Assembly (NCBI RefSeq): GCF_003351345.1 | Contig: NZ_QQTO01000011.1 | Coordinates: 62,001-126,000, forward strand | Length of the DNA: 64,000 bases | Source: Allobosea caraganae | GTDB taxonomy: Bacteria; Pseudomonadota; Alphaproteobacteria; Rhizobiales; Beijerinckiaceae | Direction: 5' to 3' | Shown: in pieces, positions 17,848 to 26,402 of the stretch | Layout: every line of letters starts with the position of its first letter | Numbering within the stretch: the stretch's first letter is position 1 | Position numbers and translations under genes: made by a program | Notes under the pieces: model-generated | Seen by the model: the letters and a program-made list of their open reading frames with translations, nothing else | What the model was told of the DNA's origin: nothing | The model's database searches: none

Positions 17848-17993
17848 GCCGTCATTCCCGGACGCCGCGCAGGGGCGAGCCGGGACTCAGAACCTCTGAA
17901 CGTACCTGACGAAACGGTGTTCTTGGCAGCGCCGATGAAGGAGCCCGGAGGTTCAGGTTCCGGGTATAGGCCTGCGGCCTGTCCCGGAATGGC
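17848..17993. repeat. Palindromic intergenic repeat (GTCATTCCCGGAC type)
   Basis: The ends GCCGTCATTCCCGGAC and GTCCCGGAATGGC are inverted, with an inner AGAACCTCTGAA/GGTTCAGGTTC pair. It is related to the 1606 element and separates the reductase remnant from the RND gene. Confidence 0.75.
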
Positions 17994-18013
17994 GCCTCGT
18001 GGCGCCGCTCGCC

Positions 18014-21000
18014 TCACTCCGCCGCCAATCTCGGCGGCGGCAGCCGCGTCATCGCCTTCGCGCTCGCCTCGCCGGGCGTCTCCTCGCCATGGATCGGCTC
18101 CCATGCCGACTCGTCCTCGGCCTTCGAGAAGAAGCGGCCGAAGAGCCAGCCGGTGGCGCGGGAGAGGTCGTCCATCACCGTGTAGAAGGACGGCACGAAG
18201 ACCAGCGACAGTACGGTCGAGACGATCAGGCCGCCGATCACCGCGATCGCCATCGGCGCGCGGAACTCGCCGCCGTCGCCGACGCCATAGGCCGAGGGCA
18301 GCATGCCCGCCGCCATGGCGATGGTGGTCATCACGATCGGCCGCGCGCGCTTGCGCCCGGCCTCGATCAGCGCCGTCTGGCGGTCCTTGCCGCGCGCCAC
18401 CTCCTCGACCGCGAAGTCGACCAGCATGATCGCGTTCTTGGTGACGATGCCCATCAGCATGAGCAGGCCGATATAGACCGGCATCGAGACCGGGTTTCCG
18501 GTCGCGAGCAGCGCGATCACCACGCCGCCGAACGACAGCGGCAGCGAAAGCAGGATCGTGATCGGCTGGAAGACCGAGCCGAACAGCAGGATCAGCACGG
18601 CCAGCACCAGCATCAGGCCGGTCGCCATCGCGGTGATGAAGCCCTGCACGACCTCGCCCTGGATCTCGGCATCGCCGGTCGCGGCGATCCAGACGCCGTT
18701 GGGCAGGCCAACCTCCTTGACGATCTCGTGGAAGCGGTCCTGCGCCGTGCCGAGCTCGAAGCCGCGCTTGAGGTCGGCGCCGATCGTCGCCCGGCGGACG
18801 CGGTCATAGCGGTCGATCGAGCTCGGCCCCTCGCCGAAGCCGATATCGGCGACGGCGGTGAGCGGGATCGAGACGCCGTTGGTGTTGGTGACGCGCAGGG
18901 CCGAGATGTTGCGGATGTCGGCGCGGGCGGCCTCGTCGAGCTGGACGCGGATCGGCACCAGCCGGTCGCCGGCGTTGAACTTGGCGAGGTTGGCGCCGAT
19001 GTCGCCGATCGTGGCGACGCGCACCGCCGTCGAGATCGCCTCCGGCGTGACGCCGAGGCTGGCGGCCTGCTCGGGCCTGGGCGTGACGCGCAGCTCCGGC
19101 CGGCTCAGCGAGCCGGAGGCGGCGACGTTGATGTAGCCGTCGACCTTGCGCATCTTCGCCTCGATGCGCGCCACGGCCTCGTCGAGCGCGTCGCCGTCGC
19201 GCGACAGGATCGAGAAGGCCATCTCGCGCTCGCCGCGCTCGTTGACGTACCAGGCGCGGACGTCGGGCACGCTCGCGAGCTTCTCGGCGATGACGACCTT
19301 GAGGTCCTTCTGCCGCTCGGCGCGCTGGTTCTTCGGCAGGAGCTTGATCGTCACGGCGGCGCGGCGCACCTCGAGCTGGCCGGTCGGCGAGGAGCCGCCG
19401 AGCACGAAGACCTGCGTGACCTGCGGGATCGTGCGCAGCGCGTCGACGATCTTGTCGGTGGTGACGCGGGTGTCGTCGAGCGTCGAGCCCGGCGGCAGCT
19501 CGACGGCGGCGACGACGCGGGCGGTGTCCTCGTCCGGGATGAAGCCGGTCGGCAGCAGCTGCGTCGCCTGGATCGAGCCGTAGAGGAAGCAGAAGCCGAC
19601 GGCGAGCGTCAGATAGGCCGTGTTGAACGGCAGCTTGCGCCAGCCGCCGGTACCGTCGAAGCGCGGCAGCACGGGAATCCGCCGCTTTGCCAGGGTTCCG
19701 TGCAGGAACCCGGCATAAGCGCGCATGATGAAGCCGTCCGAGCCGTCATGGTGCTTCACCGGCCGCATCAGGTAGGCCGCCATCATCGGCGTGATCAGAC
19801 GCGCCACCAGCAGCGAGAACAGCACGGCAACCGCGACGGTCAGGCCGAATTGGCGGAAATACTGCCCGGCGACGCCGCCCATGAACGACACGGGCGCGAA
19901 GATCGCGACGATGGTCAGCGTGATCGCGATGACCGCGAGGCCGATCTCGTCGGCCGCCTCCATCGCGGCGCGATAGGGCGATTTGCCCATCTTCATGTGG
20001 CGGACGATGTTCTCGATCTCGACGATGGCGTCGTCGACCAGGATGCCGGTGACCAGCGTGATGCCGAGCAGGCTGACCAGGTTGAGCGAGAAGCCCATCA
20101 GCTCCATCGCCCAGAAGGTCGGGATCGCCGAGAGCGGCAGGGCGATCGCAGTGATCAGCGTCGCCCGCCAGTTGCGCAGGAACAGGAAGACGACGAGCAC
20201 GGCGAGCGCCGCGCCTTCGATCAGCGTCTCCATCGCCGCCACGTAGTTGCCATGCGTGTAGGCGACGGCATCGTCGATCGGCGCGAGCTTGATGTCGGGA
20301 TAGCGCTTGTTGAGCTCGCCGATCTTGGCGGCGACGACGTCCTTGACCGACAGCTCGCTCGAGCCCTTCGAGCGGAAGACCGCGAAACTCACCACCGGCC
20401 GCTTGTCGAGCCGGCCGAAGGAGCGCGGCTCGGAATTGGAATCCTCGACGCGGCCGAGCTCCTTCAGCCTGACCTCGCGGCCACCGGCGAGCGAGATCTT
20501 GGTCTCGGCGAGTTCCGCGACGGTGCGGGCGCCGGCGAGCGTGCGGATCGCCTGCTCCTGGCCGCCGACCTCGCCACGTCCGCCGGCCAGGTCGACATTG
20601 GTCGCCAGGATCTGGCGGTTGACCTCGCCGGCGGTGGTGCCGAGCGCCAGCAGCCGGTCGGGGTCGAGCGAGATCCTGATCTCGCGGTCGACGCCGCCGA
20701 AGCGGTCGACGCGGCCGACGCCCTTCAGCCCCTGCAATTCGCGCCGGACGACATCGTCGACATGCCAGGAGATCTGCTCCAGCGTCATGCCGGGCGAGGA
20801 GGCGCCATAGGTCAGGATCGACTGGCCTTCGACGTCGATGCGCTGGATGATCGGCTCGTCGATGGTGCGCGGCAGATCGGCCCGGATCTTGGCGATGGCG
20901 TCCTTGACGTCGTTGACGGCGCGGTCGGTGTTCACCTCGAGCCGGAATTCGATGATGGTCTGCGACAGGCCGTCGGTCAGCGTCGACATCACGTGCTTGA

Positions 21001-21235
21001 CGCCGGCGATGTTGGCGACCGAATCCTCGACGCGCTTGCTGACCTGGCTTTCCAGTTCGGCCGGCGCGGCGCCGGACTGCGTCACCGTGATCGAGACCAG
21101 CGGCACGTCGATGTTGGGAAAGCGCGTCACCGGCAGCTTCGAGAACGAGAGCAGCCCGAGCACGCAGAGCACGACGAAGAGCAGGATCGCGGGGACCGGC
21201 TTTCGGATCGACCAGGCTGAGAAATTGATGTCCAC
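18014..21235 (-). CDS. RND (HAE1/AcrB-type) efflux pump inner-membrane subunit
   Basis: This proton-driven efflux permease of 1073 residues has the twelve-helix, two-periplasmic-loop layout of AcrB/MexF. It begins with the short IRKPVPAILLFVVLC helix. TM4 carries GILVDDAIVEIEN with the paired aspartates of the proton relay, and the second repeat ends MGIVTKNAIMLVDFAVE. It exports drugs, dyes or solvents from the inner leaflet/periplasm with the adaptor encoded immediately before it and an outer-membrane channel not present here. It is the last gene of the tetR-adaptor-pump operon, 11 bases after the adaptor. Confidence 0.95.
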   Translation of the reverse strand: MDINFSAWSIRKPVPAILLFVVLCVLGLLSFSKLPVTRFPNIDVPLVSITVTQSGAAPAELESQVSKRVEDSVANIAGVKHVMSTLTDGLSQTIIEFRLEVNTDRAVNDVKDAIAKIRADLPRTIDEPIIQRIDVEGQSILTYGASSPGMTLEQISWHVDDVVRRELQGLKGVGRVDRFGGVDREIRISLDPDRLLALGTTAGEVNRQILATNVDLAGGRGEVGGQEQAIRTLAGARTVAELAETKISLAGGREVRLKELGRVEDSNSEPRSFGRLDKRPVVSFAVFRSKGSSELSVKDVVAAKIGELNKRYPDIKLAPIDDAVAYTHGNYVAAMETLIEGAALAVLVVFLFLRNWRATLITAIALPLSAIPTFWAMELMGFSLNLVSLLGITLVTGILVDDAIVEIENIVRHMKMGKSPYRAAMEAADEIGLAVIAITLTIVAIFAPVSFMGGVAGQYFRQFGLTVAVAVLFSLLVARLITPMMAAYLMRPVKHHDGSDGFIMRAYAGFLHGTLAKRRIPVLPRFDGTGGWRKLPFNTAYLTLAVGFCFLYGSIQATQLLPTGFIPDEDTARVVAAVELPPGSTLDDTRVTTDKIVDALRTIPQVTQVFVLGGSSPTGQLEVRRAAVTIKLLPKNQRAERQKDLKVVIAEKLASVPDVRAWYVNERGEREMAFSILSRDGDALDEAVARIEAKMRKVDGYINVAASGSLSRPELRVTPRPEQAASLGVTPEAISTAVRVATIGDIGANLAKFNAGDRLVPIRVQLDEAARADIRNISALRVTNTNGVSIPLTAVADIGFGEGPSSIDRYDRVRRATIGADLKRGFELGTAQDRFHEIVKEVGLPNGVWIAATGDAEIQGEVVQGFITAMATGLMLVLAVLILLFGSVFQPITILLSLPLSFGGVVIALLATGNPVSMPVYIGLLMLMGIVTKNAIMLVDFAVEEVARGKDRQTALIEAGRKRARPIVMTTIAMAAGMLPSAYGVGDGGEFRAPMAIAVIGGLIVSTVLSLVFVPSFYTVMDDLSRATGWLFGRFFSKAEDESAWEPIHGEETPGEASAKAMTRLPPPRLAAE

Positions 21236-21246
21236 AGGCTGCCCCG

Positions 21247-22473
21247 TCAGTTCGTCGCGATCGGCGTGATCACGTCGCCGTCGCGCACGAAGGTGCCGGC
21301 CCGCGCCACCACGCTCTCGCCGTCGGCGATGCCGGAGACGATCTCGGCGCGGCCGTCGCCCATCAGGCCGAGCTCGACCTTCCTGGTCGTGACCTTGCCC
21401 TCCCTGACGCTCTGCACCGTCGCGCCGCCGCGCGAATAGGTGACGGCGGAAAGCGGCAGGGTGATGCTGGTCTTGCGCCCGGTCTCGATCACGCCGCGCG
21501 CGAAGGAGCCGATCGCCACGGGCGGATTGCCCTTAAGCGCGATGCGCACGCGCCCGAGCCGCGAGGCCTTGTCGACCTCGGGCGCGATCAGCCTGATCTC
21601 GCCTTCGAGCGGCTTGTCGCTGCCGGCCGGCGTCACCGCGACCTTCTGGCCGAGCTTGAGGCCGGCGAGCTCGACCTCGGCGACATCGGCCTGCAGCTCG
21701 ATCGCGCCATCGGCGATGATGCGGAAGAGCGGGTCGCTCGTCGCCATCACCACCATGGCGCCGAGCCTGGCGCTGCGCCGGCTGATCGTGCCGGCAGCGG
21801 GCGCCTTGATCTCGGTGCGGGCGAGCCTGACGTCGATGTCGCGCCCCTGCGCCTTGGCGAGCGCAAGGTCGGCCGTGGTGATCGCCAGCGCCTGCTTGGA
21901 CGAGTTGACCCGCGCCCTCGCCGAGCGGGCGGCGGCGTCGCGCTGGTCGAAAGTCTCCAGGCTGGCATTGCCGTTGTCGCGCAGCACCTTGGTGCGGTCG
22001 AAGGCGTTGTTGGCCTGGACGACATTGGCCTCGGCCTCGACGATCTGCGCGTTGGCCTGGGCGATGGCCGCCTCGGCGCGAGCGATCTGAGCGTCGTTTT
22101 GCGCCTTCTGCACGTCGAGCGTGGTGCGAGAGAGTCTGGCCAGCACCTGACCGGCGGCGACGCGGTCGCCCTCCTCGGCCAGGATCTCGGTGATCGCGAG
22201 CCCGTCGATCTCGGGCGAGACCAGGACTTCGTCGCGCGCGATCATCGAACCGGAGACGACGACGCTCTGCACGATCTCCGTGACCTTCGCATTGGTGACG
22301 GTGACCGAGGGGCCGGCGGCGGGCTCGGATTTCGCCGGGGTGTTCGCCTGCGCTTGCGCCTGAGCGGCTTGCGGCAGCGCGCCGGCGAAAGCCAGCAGCG
22401 ACAGCGTCGCCAGGAGTTGGAACGAACGGGACATGGGCACCGCTTTCGGGATCATGGCTTTCAGGGCGATCAT
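21247..22473 (-). CDS. RND efflux periplasmic adaptor (HlyD/MFP family)
   Basis: The adaptor links the pump to an outer-membrane channel. The 408 residues contain a signal peptide (LLATLSLLAFAGALPQAAQA). A lipoyl half-motif follows (ISPEIDGL-type VSPEIDGLAITEILAEEGDRV), then a long Ala/Gln/Glu-rich coiled coil (about residues 140-215), a second lipoyl half (IKAPAAGTISRRSA), beta-barrel and membrane-proximal domains. ATG 22473 overlaps the tetR stop as ATGA. In-frame ATGs at 22455 and 22434 would give a more compact signal sequence and cannot be excluded. Confidence 0.92.
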   Translation of the reverse strand: MIALKAMIPKAVPMSRSFQLLATLSLLAFAGALPQAAQAQAQANTPAKSEPAAGPSVTVTNAKVTEIVQSVVVSGSMIARDEVLVSPEIDGLAITEILAEEGDRVAAGQVLARLSRTTLDVQKAQNDAQIARAEAAIAQANAQIVEAEANVVQANNAFDRTKVLRDNGNASLETFDQRDAAARSARARVNSSKQALAITTADLALAKAQGRDIDVRLARTEIKAPAAGTISRRSARLGAMVVMATSDPLFRIIADGAIELQADVAEVELAGLKLGQKVAVTPAGSDKPLEGEIRLIAPEVDKASRLGRVRIALKGNPPVAIGSFARGVIETGRKTSITLPLSAVTYSRGGATVQSVREGKVTTRKVELGLMGDGRAEIVSGIADGESVVARAGTFVRDGDVITPIATN

Positions 22474-23114
22474 GGCTGCGGCCTCTCGGGCGAAGGCAGC
22501 ACGAGCACTTGCGAGAGCACTCGCATGGTCGCAAACAAGGTGTCGGCGGCCGAGGCCGCATCGAAGTTGAGGTCTGCGGCGCGGCCGCAGAAGAACCCGT
22601 CGGCCATCATGAAGATGGCTTGCAGGAAGCGCGCATCGTCGAGATTGGCCGGCAACTCGCCGCTCGCCTTGGCGGCGGCCACCGCGGCGCTCATGCCCTG
22701 CGCGACCGTGCCGTCGATGCTGGCGCACATGCTGGCCATGGCTGGATTGCGCGAGGATTCGGCCCAGATCAGCAGGGCGATGACCGCCTTCTCGCGCGGG
22801 GCGTCGACCAGATGGCGCCGGCCGAGCGCCTCGAGCTGGTCGAGCAGCCCGCCCTTGGCCGGATCGAGCGCTGCGAAATCCTCCGCGATCATCATCCGGT
22901 CGCGCTCGGCCATGCCGGCGATGATAGCGTCCTTCGACGAGAAGTAGCGGTAGAGGTTGCCTGGGCTCATGCCGGCTTCGACCGCGACGTCCTGCATGGT
23001 CGCGACATGGAAGCCGCTGCGCGCGAAGACGCGCTCGGCCGCATCGAGAATGCGGATATGGCGCTCCGACAGGCCGCGGCCAGCGTCGAAGGCGAGGGAA
23101 TGCGGCGGCAACAT
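22470..23114 (-). CDS. TetR-family repressor of the RND efflux operon
   Basis: This 214-residue regulator has the TetR HTH at its N-terminus (RILDAAERVFARSGFHVATMQDVAVEAGMSPGNLYRYFSSKD) and an all-helical ligand domain. It is first in the operon with the adaptor and pump, so it most likely represses its own operon. ATG 23114 is chosen over ATG 23150 because the upper ATG lies between the -35 hexamer TTGACA and a 20-base operator; an mRNA from that promoter would not contain it. Confidence 0.9.
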   Translation of the reverse strand: MLPPHSLAFDAGRGLSERHIRILDAAERVFARSGFHVATMQDVAVEAGMSPGNLYRYFSSKDAIIAGMAERDRMMIAEDFAALDPAKGGLLDQLEALGRRHLVDAPREKAVIALLIWAESSRNPAMASMCASIDGTVAQGMSAAVAAAKASGELPANLDDARFLQAIFMMADGFFCGRAADLNFDAASAADTLFATMRVLSQVLVLPSPERPQP

Positions 23115-23128
23115 TGGCGTCCAAGAAT

Positions 23129-23148
23129 GAGAATGAATGTTCATTCTC
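23129..23148. promoter_or_regulatory. TetR-type operator upstream of the efflux operon
   Basis: Two perfect 9-base arms GAGAATGAA and TTCATTCTC flank a 2-base centre TG. It overlaps the expected -10/+1 region of the operon promoter, the usual place for TetR autorepression. Confidence 0.75.
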
Positions 23149-23174
23149 ATGCCGGAGCTTCACGAGCATGTCAA
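23145..23174 (-). promoter_or_regulatory. Putative sigma-70 promoter of the tetR-RND operon
   Basis: A consensus -35 hexamer TTGACA reads on the minus strand at 23174-23169. A poor -10 (CATGAG/TGAGAA) follows at 17-19 bases spacing and merges with the operator. Confidence 0.5.
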
Positions 23175-23320
23175 GGAGCAGGATAAATTCTCTCCTTCAA
23201 TGCAAATTGAGAGGTAAATATTCTACGCCTGTCTTGCGCCGCTTGCGAATTCGCCATGCGGCGCTGGCGCATAAATTGCTTGCTCCGGCCCCAATGGAAC
23301 CGCATTGTCAGGGGAATGGT

Positions 23321-24181
23321 ATGGCCTTGCGCTCATCACTGGCTGATACGCGCACGGAGTTGCTGCTGAAGCCTGCGATGAACGACCAATTCTTCCGCTT
23401 CCCCACCGCCCGCAAGACCCGCTCGCCGGCCTCCCTCCGGAAGTCTGGACCCGCGCCCAAGCCGGTGCTGATCGTCCTGCACCAGGAACACTCGACGCCG
23501 GGCCGCATCGGCCGGCTGCTCCAGGCGCGCGGTCACCAGCTCGACATCCGCAAGCCGCGTTACGGCGACCCGCTGCCTGAGACCATGCGCGGCCATGCCG
23601 GCGCGGTAATCTTCGGCGGCCCGATGAGCGCCAACGATCCGGACGACTTCGTCAAGGCCGAGATCGACTGGATCGGCACCTGCCTGAAGGAGGAGGCGCC
23701 CTTTCTCGGCATCTGCCTGGGCGCCCAGATGCTGGCGCGCCATCTCGGCGCACGGGTCTACACCCATCCCGAGGGCCGGGCCGAGGTCGGCTACTACCCG
23801 CTGACGCTGACCGAGGCCGGACACACCGATTCCGCCACCACCGGCGCCATTTGGCCGGGCACCGTCTATCAATGGCACCGCGAGGGCTTCGACTGCGCGC
23901 CCGGCGCCGAATGCCTCGCCACCGGCGGCGATTTCCCGATCCAGGCGATCCGCTCGGGCCCCAAGGCGTATGGCATCCAGTTCCACCCGGAAGTGACGCC
24001 GATGATGATGTGCCGCTGGTCGGTGCGCGGCCATGAGCGCACGCTGATGCCCGGCGCGCAGCTGCGCCATATGCACATTGACGGCTGGTACCAGTACGAT
24101 CCCGCGATCCGGTCCTGGCTTGACGGCTTCCTTGACCACTGGCTGAAGCAGCCCACCGATAGTGCGGCCTTGCCGGCGTGA
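23321..24181 (+). CDS. Class I glutamine amidotransferase (GMP synthase-like domain)
   Basis: The 286-residue protein carries a triad-type glutaminase domain: nucleophile C132 in GICLGAQM and H222/E224 in FHPEV, with the oxyanion strand AVIFGGPMSAND near residue 90. Stand-alone proteins of this kind hydrolyse glutamine or gamma-glutamyl compounds. ATG 23321 has AGGGGA six bases upstream. The first 45 residues are a basic Arg/Ser-rich extension of unknown use. Its stop overlaps the GTG of the FAD-dependent oxidoreductase gene as GTGA, so the two are coupled. The substrate is unknown. Confidence 0.87.
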   Translation: MALRSSLADTRTELLLKPAMNDQFFRFPTARKTRSPASLRKSGPAPKPVLIVLHQEHSTPGRIGRLLQARGHQLDIRKPRYGDPLPETMRGHAGAVIFGGPMSANDPDDFVKAEIDWIGTCLKEEAPFLGICLGAQMLARHLGARVYTHPEGRAEVGYYPLTLTEAGHTDSATTGAIWPGTVYQWHREGFDCAPGAECLATGGDFPIQAIRSGPKAYGIQFHPEVTPMMMCRWSVRGHERTLMPGAQLRHMHIDGWYQYDPAIRSWLDGFLDHWLKQPTDSAALPA

Positions 24182-25422
24182 GCCGAACTGCCCTCGTCCT
24201 CGGCGCCGGCATGGTCGGCGTCTCCTGCGCGCTCGCCCTGCAGAAGCGCGGCTTCACCGTGACGCTGATCGACCGGCGCGAACCGGGCAGCGAGACCTCC
24301 TATGGCAATGCCGGGGTGATCAGCCGCTCCTCGATCGTCCCGCTCAACAATCCCTCGCTCTGGCAAAGCCTGCCGGCCTATTTGCGCAACGACCATGCCG
24401 CGATCCGCTATCGGCTCGGCCATCTCCTGCGCAATCCCGGCTGGATCCTGCGCTTCCTGGCCGAAGCACGGCCGTCGCGGCTCGCGCCGCGCATCGCCGC
24501 GCTCGACAGCCTGACCTCGCATGCCCTGCCCATGCACAAGCAATGGATGGCGGAGGCCGGCGTCTCGCAGCGCCTGCGCGAGACCGGCTGGCTCAAGCTC
24601 TGGCGCAGCGAGGCAGGTCCCGAGAAAGCCAAGGCCGAGCAGCTTTGGTTCGAGGATCACAGCGTGCGCAGCGAGCCGCTCGACCGGCAGGCGCTCTCAG
24701 GCCTCGAGCCCGACCTCAATCCGATCTTCACGGCCGGGCTCTGGCACAAGGACAGCGCCTCGGTCGACTGGCCGCAGGCCGTGGTCGCCGCCTATGCGGC
24801 GATGTTCGCGGCGCGGGGCGGGCGGATCGTGCAGGCCGTCGTCGCCGGGCTGAGCGCGACCCCGTCCGGCTGGAAAGCAGACACCGAGGCCGGCCCGTTC
24901 AACGCCGCCATCGCCGTCATTGCTTTCGGACCCTGGAGCGCCGATTTCCTGAAGCCGCTCGGCCTCGACGTCCCGCTCAATGTCGAGCGCGGCTATCACC
25001 GGCATTACCGCGCCGAGGACGGCCGCAAGCTCGGCCGGCCGCTTCACGATGTCGAGGCGTCTTACATGCTGGCGCCGATGGAGCGGGGCTATCGCCTGAC
25101 CAGCGGCGTCGAGCTCGCCCATCGCGACGCGCCCTCGAACCACGCCCAGATCGACCAGGTGCTGCCGAGTGCCCGCGAGGCCTTCGCGCTCGGCGAGCAG
25201 GTCGAGACCACGACATGGCGCGGCGCGCGGCCAACCTTGCCGGACTCACTGCCGATGATCGGCGAGGCGCCGCGGAAGCCCGGCCTCTGGCTCGCCTTCG
25301 GCAACCAGCATATCGGCTTCTCGACGGGGCCGGTGACGGGAGAGATCCTGGCCGCGTTGGTGACCGGGGAAACGCCGCCCGCCGACCCAGCGCCGTTCTC
25401 GCCGCGGCGGTATCTCAAGTAG
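24178..25422 (+). CDS. FAD-dependent oxidoreductase, DadA/DAO family
   Basis: The 414-residue flavoenzyme starts with the dinucleotide fold ALVLGAGMVGVSCALALQKRG (residues 5-25) and the DadA-type TSYGNAGVISRSS. It closes with PMIGEAP and FGNQHIGFSTGPVTGE, where the D-amino acid oxidase family binds FAD. Members oxidise D-amino acids, sarcosine-like amines or hydroxyproline. Coupling to a glutamine amidotransferase hints at amine or gamma-glutamyl metabolism. That is inference. Confidence 0.87.
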   Translation: MSRTALVLGAGMVGVSCALALQKRGFTVTLIDRREPGSETSYGNAGVISRSSIVPLNNPSLWQSLPAYLRNDHAAIRYRLGHLLRNPGWILRFLAEARPSRLAPRIAALDSLTSHALPMHKQWMAEAGVSQRLRETGWLKLWRSEAGPEKAKAEQLWFEDHSVRSEPLDRQALSGLEPDLNPIFTAGLWHKDSASVDWPQAVVAAYAAMFAARGGRIVQAVVAGLSATPSGWKADTEAGPFNAAIAVIAFGPWSADFLKPLGLDVPLNVERGYHRHYRAEDGRKLGRPLHDVEASYMLAPMERGYRLTSGVELAHRDAPSNHAQIDQVLPSAREAFALGEQVETTTWRGARPTLPDSLPMIGEAPRKPGLWLAFGNQHIGFSTGPVTGEILAALVTGETPPADPAPFSPRRYLK

Positions 25423-25437
25423 CGCGTGACGTAGAGT

Positions 25438-25596
25438 GTCATCCCGCACGCGCTGCGGCACGAAGTGCTGCTGCGCAGATGCGGGACCGTCCTCAGAAAA
25501 GGACTCCCCGCCGCCCTTCGAGAAAGAGGCGCCTTCTCGTCATGCGGTCCCGTGTCTGCGCAGCAGCACTTCGCGCCGCAGCGCGCACGGGATGAC
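25438..25596. repeat. Palindromic repeat, GTCATCCCG/CGGGATGAC family
   Basis: The long inverted repeat has ends GTCATCCCGCACGCGC and GCGCGCACGGGATGAC and an inner pair TGCTGCTGCGCAGA/TCTGCGCAGCAGCA. A second copy is at 44484-44644. It fills the gap between the converging oxidoreductase and sdhB genes. Confidence 0.85.
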
Positions 25597-25602
25597 GCGC
25601 AC

Positions 25603-26388
25603 TCAAACTTGCCGCGTCACCATCATCTTCTTGACCTCGGCAATCGCCTTGGCCGGGTTCAGCCCCTTCGGGCAGGCATTGGCGCAGTTCATGATGGTGT
25701 GGCAGCGATACAGGCGAAACGGGTCTTCCAGGTCGTCGAGCCGCTCGCCGGTCGCCTCGTCACGGCTGTCGATCAGCCAGCGATAGGCCTGCAGCAGCGC
25801 GGCCGGGCCGAGATAGCGGTCGCCGTTCCACCAGTAGCTCGGGCACGAGGTCGAGCAGCAGGCGCAGAGGATGCACTCGTAGAGCCCGTCGAGCTTCTCG
25901 CGGTCGTCCTTGGCCTGGGCCCATTCCTTCTCGGGCGCCGGCGTCGTCGTCTTGAGCCAGGGCTCGATCGAGGCGTGCTGGGCGTAGAAGCGGGTGAGGT
26001 CGGGGACGAGGTCCTTGATCACCGGCATGTGCGGCAGCGGGTAGATCGCGACCTTGCCCTTGGCCCCGCACTCGTCGATGCCGGTGGTGCAGGCGAGCCC
26101 GTTCTTGCCGTCCATGTTCATGGCGCAGGAGCCGCAGATGCCCTCGCGGCAGGAGCGCCGGAAGGTCAGCGTCGGGTCGACCTTGTTCTTGATCCAGATC
26201 AGCGCATCGAGAACCATCGGCCCGCAATCGTCGCGGTCGACATAATAGGTGTCGGTGCGCGGATTCGCCCCGGTATCCGGATCCCAGCGATAGACCTTGA
26301 ACTCGGTGAGCTTGTGCGAGCCGGCCGGCTTCGGCCAGGCCTTGCCCTCGGTCAGGCGGGAGTTCTGAGGAAGATTGAATTCAGCCAT
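25603..26388 (-). CDS. sdhB: Succinate dehydrogenase iron-sulfur subunit
   Basis: SdhB passes electrons from the flavin of SdhA to the quinone site of complex II. All cluster ligands are visible in the 261 residues: the [2Fe-2S] loop [15 protein letters not shown], the [4Fe-4S]/[3Fe-4S] motifs [17 protein letters not shown], and [17 protein letters not shown]. Length is normal. It is the last gene of sdhCDAB, 14 bases after sdhA. Confidence 0.97.
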   Translation of the reverse strand: MAEFNLPQNSRLTEGKAWPKPAGSHKLTEFKVYRWDPDTGANPRTDTYYVDRDDCGPMVLDALIWIKNKVDPTLTFRRSCREGICGSCAMNMDGKNGLACTTGIDECGAKGKVAIYPLPHMPVIKDLVPDLTRFYAQHASIEPWLKTTTPAPEKEWAQAKDDREKLDGLYECILCACCSTSCPSYWWNGDRYLGPAALLQAYRWLIDSRDEATGERLDDLEDPFRLYRCHTIMNCANACPKGLNPAKAIAEVKKMMVTRQV

Positions 26389-26402
26389 CAGTCAGATCGT
26401 CC

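Noticed and set aside
17999..21220. A 1073-codon open frame antisense to the RND pump gene
   Set aside because: It mirrors the pump gene, is Arg/Asp/His-rich without hydrophobic core or motifs, and arises from strong GC codon bias.
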